This document shows positions 43,760 to 56,523 of a stretch of DNA of 64,000 nucleotides, in pieces; positions within the stretch are counted from its first letter, which is position 1; each line of letters begins with the position of its first letter. This stretch comes from Sabellastarte sp. h YS-2021. Lineage: Eukaryota > Annelida > Polychaeta > Sabellida > Sabellidae. The stretch is from NCBI GenBank assembly GCA_964017235.1, contig OZ024934.1, forward strand, positions 88,378,706 through 88,442,705, in the 5' to 3' direction. Both the position numbers and the translations under genes were made by a program. A model generated the notes under the pieces. It worked only from the letters and a program-made list of their open reading frames with translations. It was not told the DNA's origin and made no database searches.

Positions 43760-46700
43760 CTTGCCTGTTTATGAGCCTGTTTTAACAGAGTTTATTTCTC
43801 ATATAAATTTCCCTTTTAAAAAATCTGAGTTTTTTATGAATCTTTCAGCAAACCTACGGATATGTAACAGAAAAATTGAATACATCCGCGGGATGTTTAT
43901 CTGTGTAATCTATATAATATAGGTAATCTGTAACGAGTTCTATTGAATTTTTATTATAATTGCAAAAGTTATTTTACATTTATTAAGTCAGAGTTATATT
44001 ATCAGGTTCCCTAGACTGTCAAATGTAGAATTTCCTGTCTGTTTATAAGAAACCAAATTACATTAAATGATATCCAATAACTGTGGAAATGAAAGTGGCT
44101 GACAGTCTTTCCCAACAGAAAAGATCGCTTTGTAATGTAAATCCAATGTGAATACAAAGCGTTCATATGAGAGAAATAACCATTAAATCCATATGGGAAA
44201 ATGTCCAGTGAAATGGTCCTGGGGATTATTTTGGTCATCGCTAAATGGATGTAGTCATTGTGATAAAGAATGGTCTACAAACATGCACATACCTGAGAAT
44301 ACTTACCAGTCATTAACATTATTATTTAATTGTTTAGGCAGATGCCTTATTTTGTCAATAATATATAGAGATTGTCACCAGTTTAATTTTATTATTTTTT
44401 TTCGTACAGCACAAAAAAAGAATATTAATTAAATAAATAAAATAATATAAAATATAACAAAGAAGACTGAGCTGCTAAAAAATACGTTAGGTAAACTGAT
44501 AGCATAGCCTACACTCAAGTATACATGTATCTTAATTCCCACTAGCTATGTGTATAAAGGTAAAAGGGTTGAAGGATCAACATATATAGAATCAAAAGGT
44601 ACATTAAAAGGATTAATAAGAGAACAGGATTTCTTACTGATACTCTACTTCTTATATTTTGCTAAATAATGAGGATTGCACATTACACGTTGTTTTCCTA
44701 CAGTAATATGTATTACTATATTTCCAATACACAAATATGTGTATAGTATGACTCAGAAAACCGAGAGAAAAAATAACAAACCATTAAAGTCAATTTCAGT
44801 TTTTATATTTTAGTTTAGAAATAGATTTATTTATTTATTTATTTATTTTCAACACTGTACAGGTCATATCACGACCGGTAGTTGGAAGGGCAGAGGAAAC
44901 CAGTACGTACAGTTGGTCAAGGTTCTGTACTGTAAACTGTCGACCAACAGGAAGCAACTGTCAGCTTTCCCACTTGAGGTCAGGCCATTGGATATGAATT
45001 TAATTATAATTCCCTTGAAAATTCCTTGCAAAGGATTTAGAAAAGGAAATCTTTTTGAATAATCATAATAGTGTCACATCATGTAATAACAAAGACATTA
45101 TCACATACCTTTTTCAACTCTTGAACTAAAGATGTCCCTTTATTCTCTTGAAATAAATAGTTGATTGAAGTTCATTTCTCCTATCTGTCTCTTAAATATA
45201 GTATATAACTCACAGTTTGATGATCGAAGTAACAGGAAAAATGCAGATACAAAGACAAAGTAATTGTTTTGAAAATCCTTAAGTATTCTTCCAACTATAA
45301 TATATATGTAAAAATATAAATATGTATCACAGAAAGTGACCGTTTTCTGTTGATTGTAGATTCCCACTGTCTTTGTCACCAGTTTGCAAGCAACTACAGT
45401 TAATCTTGGCTCTTATAGATTATTATAATGGCTGAAATATGAATGAGATCAGGTGTAAAATAGATTAAAAGAACTAAAAACCTATCCCTACAGAATTACC
45501 CCCTCCCCAGTTGCTTTTGGTATAGTTTGTTCAGTAAATGAGTATGCTATTATATTCTGTTGGCGCTAACTAAACATTGCCTGAAGCCAGATCAAACAAT
45601 ATCTACCCACATCAGGCTTCTCAGGAGATATATTCAGTAGTCCCTACATTTTACCATGAAGGAGTTATGTATATAAATATGTGAAAGTATAAAATAGATT
45701 GTGAAAGGTTGTAGAAATTTAACAATTTTCCAGCCTTTTAGTAATTTTTTGGCTTTAGTTTGTATCTTCAGTGAAAAATTTCTATGCAGTTGTTGAGATG
45801 AAAATGACACTCATTAAGCATAATTATTGTAAGCTGATAATAACCTAGAATATTGAACTCATTAGATATAAATCAGAATGTCTTGATGTAGACATTTTTT
45901 ACATGGTGCATTTTTCCCCTTGAAACACTATTCACACTGTTACGATAATCTGCTAAGATGAACAGGATTTTCTAAAACCGTTTCCAAAGTGTGACACAAT
46001 ATCACTTTGCTTTGTAAAGCGTTGGAACAGATCAATTACAGATCTATGACAAAAGTACCAAGAAAAGTTTAAGCTGTCGGGCCACCCATGCACTAGAAAT
46101 TAGAAGGGTTTCATCTAGCAAGTCTCATTCTTGTACTTTCATGATATTTAAGAAAGTTGTTACTCTGGCCTTGCGTAAGACTAAAATTTGTACCCTGTAT
46201 TTTTTTTTCAAACATGTGCATAAATATTTGATATTCACAAAGCACTCTTGCCAAACATAGAAATTAAAAAATTGTTGTCATTTGTAAAGTATGTATATGT
46301 ATGAGCACATTATGCAAACTGAAACTTTATCCTGGATATTTTCTCTAAGTACAAAGACACCCGAGCCTTAAGCAAGGTTACTGTTACTACTATGTAGTCC
46401 GCGTTTGGTTAATGCAGTGGTACATCCCATCTTTTTAAAACAATATCCGTTTAAATCATGACATCACAACTTACAAATTACATGGGGCGACGGCAAAAAA
46501 AAAAAAATGAACACTTCCAATCCACTTCCCTGCCTCATTTGGTTTGACCTGATCATCCAGCTTATCCAAAGATGTGTGAACAGGACATTAGTACACCAAT
46601 ATTACATATGACGGAGGAATGTACTTGGTGACAAAATTATTTCACACTTTCATACTGGCTATAATATGTTAAAATAAATTTCATTGGTCATTTGGCCAAC

Positions 46701-49588
46701 CATGCTGGAAAATAATTGTAATTTTTCATTTTAACGTCAGAAGCCAGAGGGTCATCAACATCTAAAAATTTCCCAGCCCTAACCCACCCTACTTTGTTGT
46801 AAAATTATGTAAGATTAAGGTCACGGAGTTGTACTGTCTCTAGTCTAACAAATTTTCCAATTTTTGGGTGCCGGGCTCGTTGGCCAGTAGTATCAGCATT
46901 ATATACATTCTGAAGTCCTGTGCTGCATCCGTAGCCATCCGACTTACACCATATTTGCACAATAAATATATACACATACTGTACAATTACAGAAGTAATA
47001 TATTTGGATATTTTGTATAATGTATGTGTCACTGACGCTAATATAGTGTAAAATATTTCTACAATTATTGGAATCTAAAGTCACAACTAATGGTAATGTG
47101 TATTTACATAATTCTGTTATACCATGTACTAATACTATATTTTTGGAATATATTGTTTTCCTGTCTTGACATATTCTACTATAACTTATGTACACGTGGC
47201 TTATTATTGGATTTTATTGAATTCCTTGAACTATTGTCTATCGTGAGCGACAACCTTATGATTTTATTATATGACCTTTGAGGGGTCAGTTACTGGCACC
47301 TATTGGGATTTCATTCTTTTGGTCAGCAGCATATTCTGCGATTGTGCAGACTTTATGCATTTACATTGTTACTATTCGCTCACTACTATTGGGTTCTAAG
47401 GTTTTTATCTGTGACGTTTCTATGACCTTCTCTAACTTATGGCACTTACCCTGTCTTTTTAACTTTGACCATTTTTAGGTTTTTAGTTTTTATCTATGTC
47501 CTGTCTATGACCTTCATTAACCTATATAGTACTTACGTCAACATTTTTAAGTTGCACCATTAATGTGGATTATAAAATTACAAGGTGCCTTTCTTTCACC
47601 ATAAATCACCTAAAAAGTTAAACTATAAATTCTAATTTTCCTTATATACCTGCTAAGCTGCTGCCTATTCATCCTGAAATTTCCCATTGTGGCTTCCCGT
47701 GGTTTCACCCTAACAAATTTAAAAGATCCTCTCTTTCAATGCAGCTTATTGGGTCCCTCGTTTCCTTCTTACTCATTCTTGGTTTTGGCCTTAGTATTAT
47801 ATTAACAGGGTTATGACACTATAGTACTTAAAACAATTCGGGCCCATGGGCCAATGGGCTATTTAAAATTATTGTGGGCTACGATAATTTTCCCAATATA
47901 ATCACTTATAAGTATAGCAAGGATCAGTGTTGGTTTTCGTGGTAACTTTTGCTTTCCTGTCTAAAATATTTTCTTAAGAATTCACATCTGATTATAGTAT
48001 TATACATATAGTATTATTGTATATTTTACAAAACTGTTAGTGATAAAAATAAATTAACAAAGTGTTTAAACCCAGTTGGTTTGTTCTTGGGTCTCGCATT
48101 CTGAATGATATAAAATGACCCAGATTTGAAACACATTAAATGTATCATAAAATATACAGTGCATTGTAAACAGTTTCTTTGTTGAAAAAAAATAATAATA
48201 GGCCCCAACTTGTATAGTTAACAATTTTTTCTTTGCCAGGTTTTTTTGCGTTCACAAATACATTAAATATGACATGGGAGATATGTAACACTTAAAATGA
48301 CGCCAATGTGTAGAAATATGCACATATTGTTTACCTATCAATAACTGAAGAAAAGAAAGCTGTTTAGCAAATAATATACTTAATTATATGTAGAAAATAT
48401 AGATATTTCCAGATAGTCTGTGGTTTGTTTGCAACATAAAGCAACTAACGGGACAGTCTCCAGTTTTGGCCTCAAGATTATAAAACAAGAACTCCATTTG
48501 CATGATAATAAAAAAGTAGCAGTTTTTACACAAAAACCCCCACAATGAAAACTTGAGTGTTTTGAATTTGTTATGGCTTTCACTTTCTTGTGGCAATTTA
48601 TTCCCATTTAACACATTAAGCCTGTGCTTCTAACACAAACAGAGAAACTTTCTATATTTTAGGTCACATAATTCCACTTTCACCTCAGATGAAATTAACG
48701 TCCGAGAAAGACTTAATTATAGCATATCTACTATAATAAGGTTAAAAAGTAGATTTCAAATTTTCTTGGCTTTCTTACTTTTTCGCCAAACCCTTTTGGG
48801 GGTAAATATATACTTGAATCATCTGTAGAGAAATATAAATGATTTTAAGTACCTTCGTATATTTCATAGATACCAAAGAAGGGAACTTGAAGAAGAAAGG
48901 GGGCTTGAAGGGAACAAACAGCCCTTTACAATAAGGTTAACTAGTCGTACATTCTGTTTGCACTAAGGATGTGGCTTTTAATAAAAGCAGACGATAAAAC
49001 TTGCCAAAGGCGGGAAAAACTGGTGGGGTCGAAAATCGTTTCGATTACACACTACCTAGGTGGAGATAGCTGTTAGTTTGTTGAATTCAGAACTTGGTAT
49101 AAAATAATTACTATAAAATATTGCCTTATAAATTTATAAATAAAAACAGAATAGGTTAGGAAATATTTAAATTTTGACATGTATGATAGAGAGACATGCT
49201 CCCTCGTGATAAATTCAACTGCAATAATCGTGCAAACAGGTCCTTTCAATCAAGACTGGCTCATTTAGCTCACTTTACATTACTAGAAACCACATAGGTG
49301 AAACGAAGAAGTGTCACAGCACCGTAAATCACCTGTGACTCGGGGACTAGTTCATACACACGGTGTGCTTAATGTTTCTAACTATTTATAGAATCTTAAA
49401 ACTATTTGTTTAAATGAAATTTAGGATCAATTAACACTAGAAGTTATGCATTCAGTAGACAATCAAGTAACCATTTAGCACACATCTTATTTACAGTCAG
49501 AAACTATCTATTTTTTTACTCAATTGCAATGCAAACAGAAAGAACCAGCTTACATAAATATACAGAAAAACTAGTAGCACTCATAGAG
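43760..49588. other. Intergenic stretch with no convincing gene
   Basis: Upstream of the LRR gene start. All open frames are short and lack domains. Noted only: a tttattta microsatellite (44825-44850) followed by a non-AT-rich 130-bp block (about 44850-44990) that could be a repeat end. Confidence 0.4.
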
Positions 49589-49592
49589 TGCA

Positions 49593-49702
49593 GGGGCTGT
49601 ATTCACGAAAGGTCTTAGCCAAGTCTTAGGCTTAAATTTTGTACAAAAATACAGCCAACTTAAGCCTGAGACTTGGCTTAGAACTTTCGTGAATACAGGC
49701 CC
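49593..49702. mobile_element. 110-bp foldback fragment of the cgtattca-MITE family
   Basis: ggggctgtattcacgaaagg and its complement at the other end enclose only ~60 bp; it is probably an internally deleted copy. Confidence 0.6.
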
Positions 49703-49703
49703 T

Positions 49704-50333
49704 GGGCCCGTATTCATGAAAGGTCTTAGACTTAGCCAGGTCTTAGGCTTAAATGTGGTCTTAAAGATGAGACTTTTGTCTCAGCTAAGCTTTGTCTTAA
49801 ATCCATATTCACAAAGGGTGACTTAGCTAAGTCCAAGATTTTCAAATAACCACAGTGGTTTTCTGCGTCATGTGACCTTTCTTTTCTATTCAAACTATAC
49901 TGTTGGTGACATATATCCTTCATTTAATGCATTTTATCCAAGGAAAAGTGCTGTTTTGAAATGGAAAACCTTGTTACCACATATAAATTTCCAAAGACTG
50001 CTTTAGTGAGATGTTCTGTATAATTATACTTTATTTACAGCCATTTCAAATTTTGAAGTGGAGAAAAGTTTATGGCGGCCATATTTAAGTCCTCTTTACA
50101 AAATTTAAGCCCACTACCATTATGGCGGCCATAGTCCTCTTTACAAAATTTAAGCCCACTACCAACCAGTCTTAAAGTTGAGCCCTTGGCTAAGCCTAAG
50201 ACCGGTCTTAAATTCTTTGTGAATACCACTAACCCTAAGACAAAAGTCTTAGCAGGTTTTGGGCAGAAACTTGAGACAAAAGTCTCAACTTTAAGCCTAA
50301 GCCCTGGCTACGACCTTTCAGGAATACGGGCCC
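49704..50333. mobile_element. 630-bp MITE, TIR gggcccgtattcatgaaagg
   Basis: Inverted ends gggcccgtattcatgaaagg and cctttcaggaatacgggccc. It is homologous along its length to 52110-52697 (shared accacagtggttttctg and tggcggccatattt). First member of a MITE/spacer tandem array. Confidence 0.8.
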
Positions 50334-50641
50334 TGGCCTCTGCCAAGACAGCCGAGTATCCCCAATTAAATTGTAAGTTTTGCCCAAATACTACTTTGAT
50401 CATTTATGCCCAGAGTATTATCCGAATCTATCCACACATTTTAATACTTATTTTTTTCCTTTAGCAAATCCATATCCACATACCAAATTTTATTAAGCTG
50501 TGTTCATTAGTTTTGGCACAACCGTGAACACAGAGAGATAAAAGAATACACCCAGACAAAACATCACCTGCTTGTCAGAGATAATAAGAACTTTACTGAT
50601 GGGCATGCATTGGTGTATATAATGGAATAATGGAGGTATAT
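50334..50641. repeat. Spacer unit copy 1, left part
   Basis: gccaagacagccgagtatcc to ggaataatggaggtatat. Nearly identical to 52700-53003. Continues at 51914-52109 after the LINE insert. Confidence 0.8.
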
Positions 50642-51658
50642 GCTGCAATAAAAAGTAATATTAAAACTCCATTTTACCAAGGTATGTTGAAAACATGGTT
50701 CAGATTTCTCACAACAAATATTCGAAACATTAAAGAATTTGCGAATGAAGAGTTGTATGGAAACCCAAACATTTTAATAGATAACAGACCTATAAATATT
50801 CAATATAGAGACTGGAGAAATGCTGGGATCGTCCTTGTTGGTGATATGTTTGATAAAGATACAAGTAAAGTTAAAAGTAAAGCAATATTAGGAAATGAAT
50901 ATGGTATAACCGTGGATGACATGAAATATAACCAAATTACAAGCTGTTTGCTCTCTAAAATAAGCAAATTGCCAAAAATACGAATAGATTACCCACAAAA
51001 TAAAAAGATTCTTGAAAAATGTTTGGTAGATATCAGCAAAGTTAAAAGTGCAGGGGTAAATGCTTATCTCAACAGATCTCTTGCATCAAATTCCAATAGT
51101 CAAGATAAGTGGATAGAATTCTATCCATTTCTGGAGGGTATCGATTGGAAAAATATCTATCAACTGCCTTACAAAATTTTGTTGGACAGTTATTTAATAA
51201 TTCTACAATATAAGATTATGCACAGAGTATTTACATGTAATCTCAACCTCCATAAATGGGGCATAAAACCAACTCCTGACTGTATCTTATGTGGCCAAAT
51301 AGATAATCTGGAACATTACTTTTATTACTGTAAAGAAGTGAATACTTTCTGGATCCAAATATCTGATTGGCTGAGTACATTATTCAATACATCTGTCAAC
51401 TTTGCTGTTCTAGATATACTTCTGGGTCTCATTAACTACACCCCAAAGCATTTTTATCTTATCAATTATGTTATACTAATTGGTATATATTTCATTTCCA
51501 AATGCAAGAGGAATGGTAGTAATCTATTGTTTAATGAGTATAAGTACACACTGAAATGGAAACTGGGCTTAGACAAAAATGTTTACCTCAAACGTTATAA
51601 ATTACATGTATTCGAGGAAAAATTTGCTTTTTTATTTGATGCACTTAGACATATGTAA
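50642..51658 (+). pseudogene. C-terminal domain of an L1/Tx1-like ORF2
   Basis: About 339 codons, open. The apparent ATG at 50630 lies in the target duplication, so it is accidental. It has the C-terminal zinc-knuckle pattern CILCGQIDNLEHYFYYC (CxxC...H...C) after KWGIKPTPD, which is characteristic of L1-superfamily ORF2 ends. Endonuclease and YADD motifs are absent because of 5' truncation. It cannot move itself. Confidence 0.82.
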
Positions 51659-51857
51659 ATATAAATACGCATCTCGTAAGTCTCGAGATAACATCCTTTT
51701 ATTATCAAACCTCTATGTGGTGTTCTTTTACACAGAGCAAGCTATGTTCAAAAATAATTGTTGCAAATGTAGTTTTGTGTTATGAAAAAAGATTGTATTT
51801 CTTTTAATGTGTTACATTCCACTGTATAACCAAAAGAAAATAAAAAAAAAAAAAAAA
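50642..51857 (+). mobile_element. 5'-truncated L1/Tx1-type LINE with poly-A and 56-bp target duplication
   Basis: Ends in an A-run of about 17 (51842-51858). The 56 bp before the insert (50586-50641) and after the tail (51858-51913) are identical but for one base. The paralogous spacer at 52700-53211 carries the same site without an insert, proving the borders. Only the C-terminal part of the second ORF remains, as expected after premature stop of reverse transcription. Confidence 0.92.
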
Positions 51858-51913
51858 AAGAACTTTACTGATGGGCATGAATTGGTGTATATAATGGAAT
51901 AATGGAGGTATAT

Positions 51914-52109
51914 TGGTTACAACCAAGCTCTAGACCCTTCCTGACAACTTAAAAAATAAATCAACTTTATGGATTGAAGCAGAAAATCTCCGAGTAGAGA
52001 AGCCAGTCACGAGTGACAGAGGCAAGTGTTCGTGCTTCTGGAAGTGTGCTCACCATCACAGCTATTTTGTCCCAGTTCTGTCCAAGTCTCAAATCCGTAT
52101 TCACATATA
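51914..52109. repeat. Spacer unit copy 1, right part
   Basis: tggttacaaccaagctctag to the MITE border, nearly identical to 53004-53211. Confidence 0.8.
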
Positions 52110-52697
52110 GGGGAAAAATGTCATGAAAGGTCTCAGACATAGCCCAGTCTCAGGCTGAGCCACTGGCTCAAATCTGAGCCTTTAGGCTCAGCTAAGTCTT
52201 TGTCTCCAATTGTTTTCACAGAAGGGGTCTCAGTTGAGACCAAGCTTATCAAGTAACCACAGTGGTTTTCTGTGTCATGTGACCATTTTTTGTAGTCAAA
52301 ATATTCTACTGATGGCATATATGTTCCTTGTTTGACACATAATATCTCTGGATAAATACCATTTTGCAATGGGAAACCTTGTAAACATGTAAAAACACCC
52401 AAAGACTACTTCAGGGGTTGTTTTATATACTTGTACCCTATTTTCATCCATTTCAAATTTTGAAGTGAAGAAAGAATTATGGCGGCCATATTTGAGCCTT
52501 TGTTCACAAAACTTAAGCCCACTTTCAACCAGTCTCAACATTTGAGCCAGTGGCTCAGCCAAAGCTGAGGCGGAGATCTTTTGTGAAATCCATTAAGGCT
52601 GAGCCCTTGGGCTCAAGTAAAATAGTCCAATAATTTGAGACAAAAGTCTCAAATTTGAGCCTGAGACCGGGCTAAGACCTTTCATGAAATCCGCCCC
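52110..52697. mobile_element. 588-bp MITE, second array member
   Basis: Ends gggg...gtcatgaaaggtctcaga and, reversed, ggggcggatttcatgaaagg. Homologous to 49704-50333 and followed by the same spacer. Confidence 0.75.
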
Positions 52698-53211
52698 TGG
52701 TCTCCGCCAAGACAGCCGAGTATCCCCAATTAAATTGTAAGTTTCCCCAAAATACTGCTTTGATCATTTATGTCCAGAGTATTATCCGAAATCTATCCAC
52801 ACATTTTAATACATATTTTTTCCTTTAGCCAAGCCCTATCCACATACCAAATTTTATTAAGCTGTGTTCATTAGTTTTGGCACAACCGTGAACACAGAGA
52901 GATAAAAGAATACACCCAGACAAAACATCACCTGCTTGTCAGAGATAATAAGAACTTTACTGATGGGCATGAATTCGTGTATATAATGGAATAATGGAGG
53001 TATATTGGTTACAACCAAGCTCTAGACCCTTCCTGACAACTTAAAAAATAAAAATCAACTTTATGGATTGAAGCAGAAAATCTCATAGTAGAGAAGCCAG
53101 TCACGAGTGACAGAGGAAAGTGTCCGTGCTTCTGGAAGTGTGCTCACAATCACAGCTATTTTGTCCCAGTTCTGTCCAAGTCTCAAATCCGTATTCACAT
53201 ATAGGGGAAAA
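52698..53211. repeat. Spacer unit copy 2 (empty site for the LINE)
   Basis: Uninterrupted version of 50334-50641 plus 51914-52109. The LINE target reads straight through at about 52947-53003. Confidence 0.85.
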
Positions 53212-53345
53212 TGTCATGAAAGGTCTCAGACATAGCCCGGCCTCAGGCTGAGCCACTGGCTCTAAGCTATGTTTTTGGTATCAGCTGAGTTTTGGGTTCA
53301 AATCTGTTTCACAAAATCTGACTCAACTGAAACTGGTCTGAGACA
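53212..53345. mobile_element. Truncated MITE, third array member
   Basis: Left end gggg...tgtcatgaaaggtctcaga as at 52110, then diverges after gagccactggctct. No right end was found. Confidence 0.6.
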
Positions 53346-53399
53346 AAAGTTCTCAACTATAAAATAAACCTGTAAATTCTATCATTTAAGTTTGTTTAT

Positions 53400-54970
53400 A
53401 AAACATTTACTTTAGAATATGTATGGTTTACAAAAATAAACATTTTCATAGATGATTGACATAAAGATCACTCCATTTCACTGTTGTCATATTATTTTTT
53501 CACCCTGGTGCCTTGGCCTGATTGGTTTTTTGCAGGTGCTCAGGCATGGTGAGCTGAACTGAACCCTCATTGGCCTGGAAGATTTGCCTGGCCTGATGTT
53601 CAAGAGCTGACAGTGGCTGGCTTCTCGTGGCTTCTCCTCCTCATGTGTGTGCTGCAGGATCACCTCAGTTATGTTTGCTATTTCCTGCGGCGGAGGCTTG
53701 TGCTCCCTATTTTCCTATCTGGCGGTTGTTCTGCTTTTCTGATGTCAAGATGGATTGTCACCTTTTCTGTGTACGGCTTACTGGAACACTTACGTGCTGA
53801 CTGTCATACTGTCAGCACTATCTTAGAAGAACTGGTTGTGACATATTTGTGTGACACCTTGGAATATTGTTTTGCAGTACCTGCCTCTTTTACGTAGGTA
53901 CTCATCTTGCTGAGAAGTATTAGACTGTTGGCTTTGCCTCCAGACTGTGACTCATTTAATGTCAAGCTTAGTAAATCTTAAATTTTAAGACCTCACCAGG
54001 ATTTACACTTCGGACTGTGGGAGTATCTGTCCTGAGAAAGACGTACTATCACTAGTATAACAGTTGCGTTATAACAGTTGTTCTCTTACTGCCCAAGGAT
54101 CTCATCAGGATGTGTACTTTTAACTGTGAAAGTACTGTTCATGCAGGTTGTATCATAATTGCCGCTCACTGTAAATCATATCATTGCAGAAGGACTTACT
54201 CTTGCTTGGATTGTTACTGGATTGGTTCTACATTAGAATTAGCTAGTTGTGTACCGTTCTTGTAAGGCATTAGCAAGGTTGTGTATCCTTCTATGGCGGG
54301 CCTGCTCTGTCACTCCAGCCTGCAGGAGTGGTACTCTTGCCACTGTCACAAAGGACGGTTGCTGTTGCTGCTTATCAACTTAGACCCGGGCAGCAGGAGG
54401 TCATTTGTCACCCTGGAGCGCCTGCTAGGGTGCTCATTCTCCTTCTTTCTCTCCTGAGCTGTAGTTGGGATGTACTTACTGACTAGTAACTAGTATTACT
54501 TATCTACAGGGTGATTTGTAATTACGTATCTCTGAAAATAACCATGTATTCCTCCAGTATTGTTTTTAGTGATTGTATCTTTTGATTTGTTTATAATCAG
54601 AGCTGTAGTTGCACTGTCTGTTCTTACATTTCTTATTTTAATGCATTTACAGGTTGATAGCTTATTATCATAGATACATATCATGTTGGGTGATTTCAAT
54701 ACCCTGTTTTACATTTACGTGTGGGATTTTCTCCCTAGAGCTTATTGCCTGTGGGCACAGAAATACTTTCAATACTATCTTAGTCATAATATGTTGATAT
54801 ATGTTTAATAATCAGTTAGTAATTATGTATATATGTACCTGGTTATGAAGTATTAAATTTAATTCAATAATTGTTTAATCCCATATTGGGTTATACTCTA
54901 CTTGGGGCATAGGGGAATGATTATTCCATTGCACTGGAAACCAGCTCAGGATTTAAAAATGAGTCTGGAT
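53400..54970 (+). other. Unassigned stretch with less AT-rich, transcript-like composition
   Basis: About 53520-54450 is visibly less AT-rich than its surroundings and contains a 94-codon plus frame (53613-53897: hydrophobic start SWLLLLMCVL) without a recognised domain. It could be an old retrotransposon leader, a non-coding transcript or an exon. I make no functional call. Confidence 0.3.
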
Positions 54971-54978
54971 TTAACCCA

Positions 54979-55000
54979 CCCCCCCCCCCCCCCCCCCCCC
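54979..55000. repeat. Poly-C tract of about 22
   Basis: An uninterrupted C run in AT-rich DNA, flanked by taaccca and tccatgag. Homopolymer length may be affected by sequencing. Confidence 0.8.
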
Positions 55001-55004
55001 TCCA

Positions 55005-56520
55005 TGAGATCTTTCACGAGAATACTTGGAAAACTATGTCAACTTCTCGAGTTTCATTGTAATAAATTCTGGTACAATTAGACTACAAATTCAAAGTTTA
55101 TTCAAAATTTTGTCAATATTTTGATGTTTCAAATGCAACAAGCAAAGCCTGAGACTCTGGGCTAAAACTTGAGATACCTACATGTTCTTACATTTCTTAT
55201 TTTCGTTTACTTCACAAGTAACATTTATGAACAAACAGAGCCTGATAACACACACAAAACCTTATCCACGGGTATTGCAAAAAAAAGGTAAAAAATTCTT
55301 GACTTTGGATGCAGATTGGGAGCATCTATGAAGACGGCTGAGCCATGGATCCACCCCCACTTTGTGTGAAAACTTGAGCTGGATAGCACAATCCCAGGTC
55401 CCACAGTGGAGAGCGTGCTGCGATCATCTCGAATATAAAAGTATACAGCCTACCTTAATTCACCGAAAAAGGTGGGAAAGTGTGGTCACATGATTAACAG
55501 TTCATCATACCTTTACGATGTTCCAGGATACTCTTCGACTGCTCTGAGATTAAACCTCAACAAAGCAAGAATATACTGAGAATACCGCAAAAATGGTGAA
55601 GATACCTGGCGATTTCACTACAATTACCCACAAATTAGCTACAGGTAGGGGGGAATGAATGTGATCTGCGAAGACTCCTCTACCACAAAGGAAGAACCAG
55701 TTGAGAACAAAGAAGAATGTCCAACGAATTAACTATGACCAAGAAACTAAAACAACTGGTTGACGATTGCCTTATGACAGAGCTACAACAAAGAAGAATA
55801 TGTTATCTACAGTGGTGAATTGTCATGGCAAACTTAAAAATAGCTAAAAATCAGCGAATATTGGCAACAATTTTGAACATCAGGTTGTCGTCGCTGTGAA
55901 GTGGTGAATAATGAAGAGGACTGAAGACAAACGAAAAATAATAAAGAATCATCCAAGAACATTGAAGAATTTGTTATTCGCCAATATTCTCCACTAAAAT
56001 TCGCCACTCTGGGACCTGAACATTATTTTTCCATTGGGTCGAATCAAGGAATATTCATACACAATTGAAACTACAAAAACTTATTTTCAGATTCTTTGTA
56101 CCCCTAGGTGAGTGTTATTTTCTAGACCACAGTGGCAGATAAACCAATATTGTTTACAATGATCACACCAGATGTTTTCAGTCACATTCCTAGCTGTCGA
56201 TACAGGTTGCACCAGTGCATAGTTCACATGAACCAGAACTGCTACACAAGATACTTAGTGGCCGAGGGTATGAGATCTTAATAGTACCTACTCCTTATTG
56301 CTCTACCAAACTAAAAATGGGATGCCCTGTTAAGAGTAGCAGCAACATATGAAAGGAAACAGGATAGCATAGAAGAAAGCACATTATCATGTGTAATGTC
56401 AACCCTATGAACATTTTGCAACAATTGTACAGTCGTCTTTAAAGGCTTGATTTGTTTGAAAAATATATCAACTATGATTAGATAATTATTACATGTAAAT
56501 TATTTCAGCTTCATGCCTTT
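55005..56520. other. Intergenic stretch with no recognised feature
   Basis: No long open frame, inverted repeat or tandem repeat was recognised. Confidence 0.35.
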
Positions 56521-56523
56521 TTG

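Noticed and set aside
54340..54400. Possible 2A-like remnant (LLLLINLDPG)
   Set aside because: NPGP is not present, no endonuclease or RT follows, and the frame is closed.
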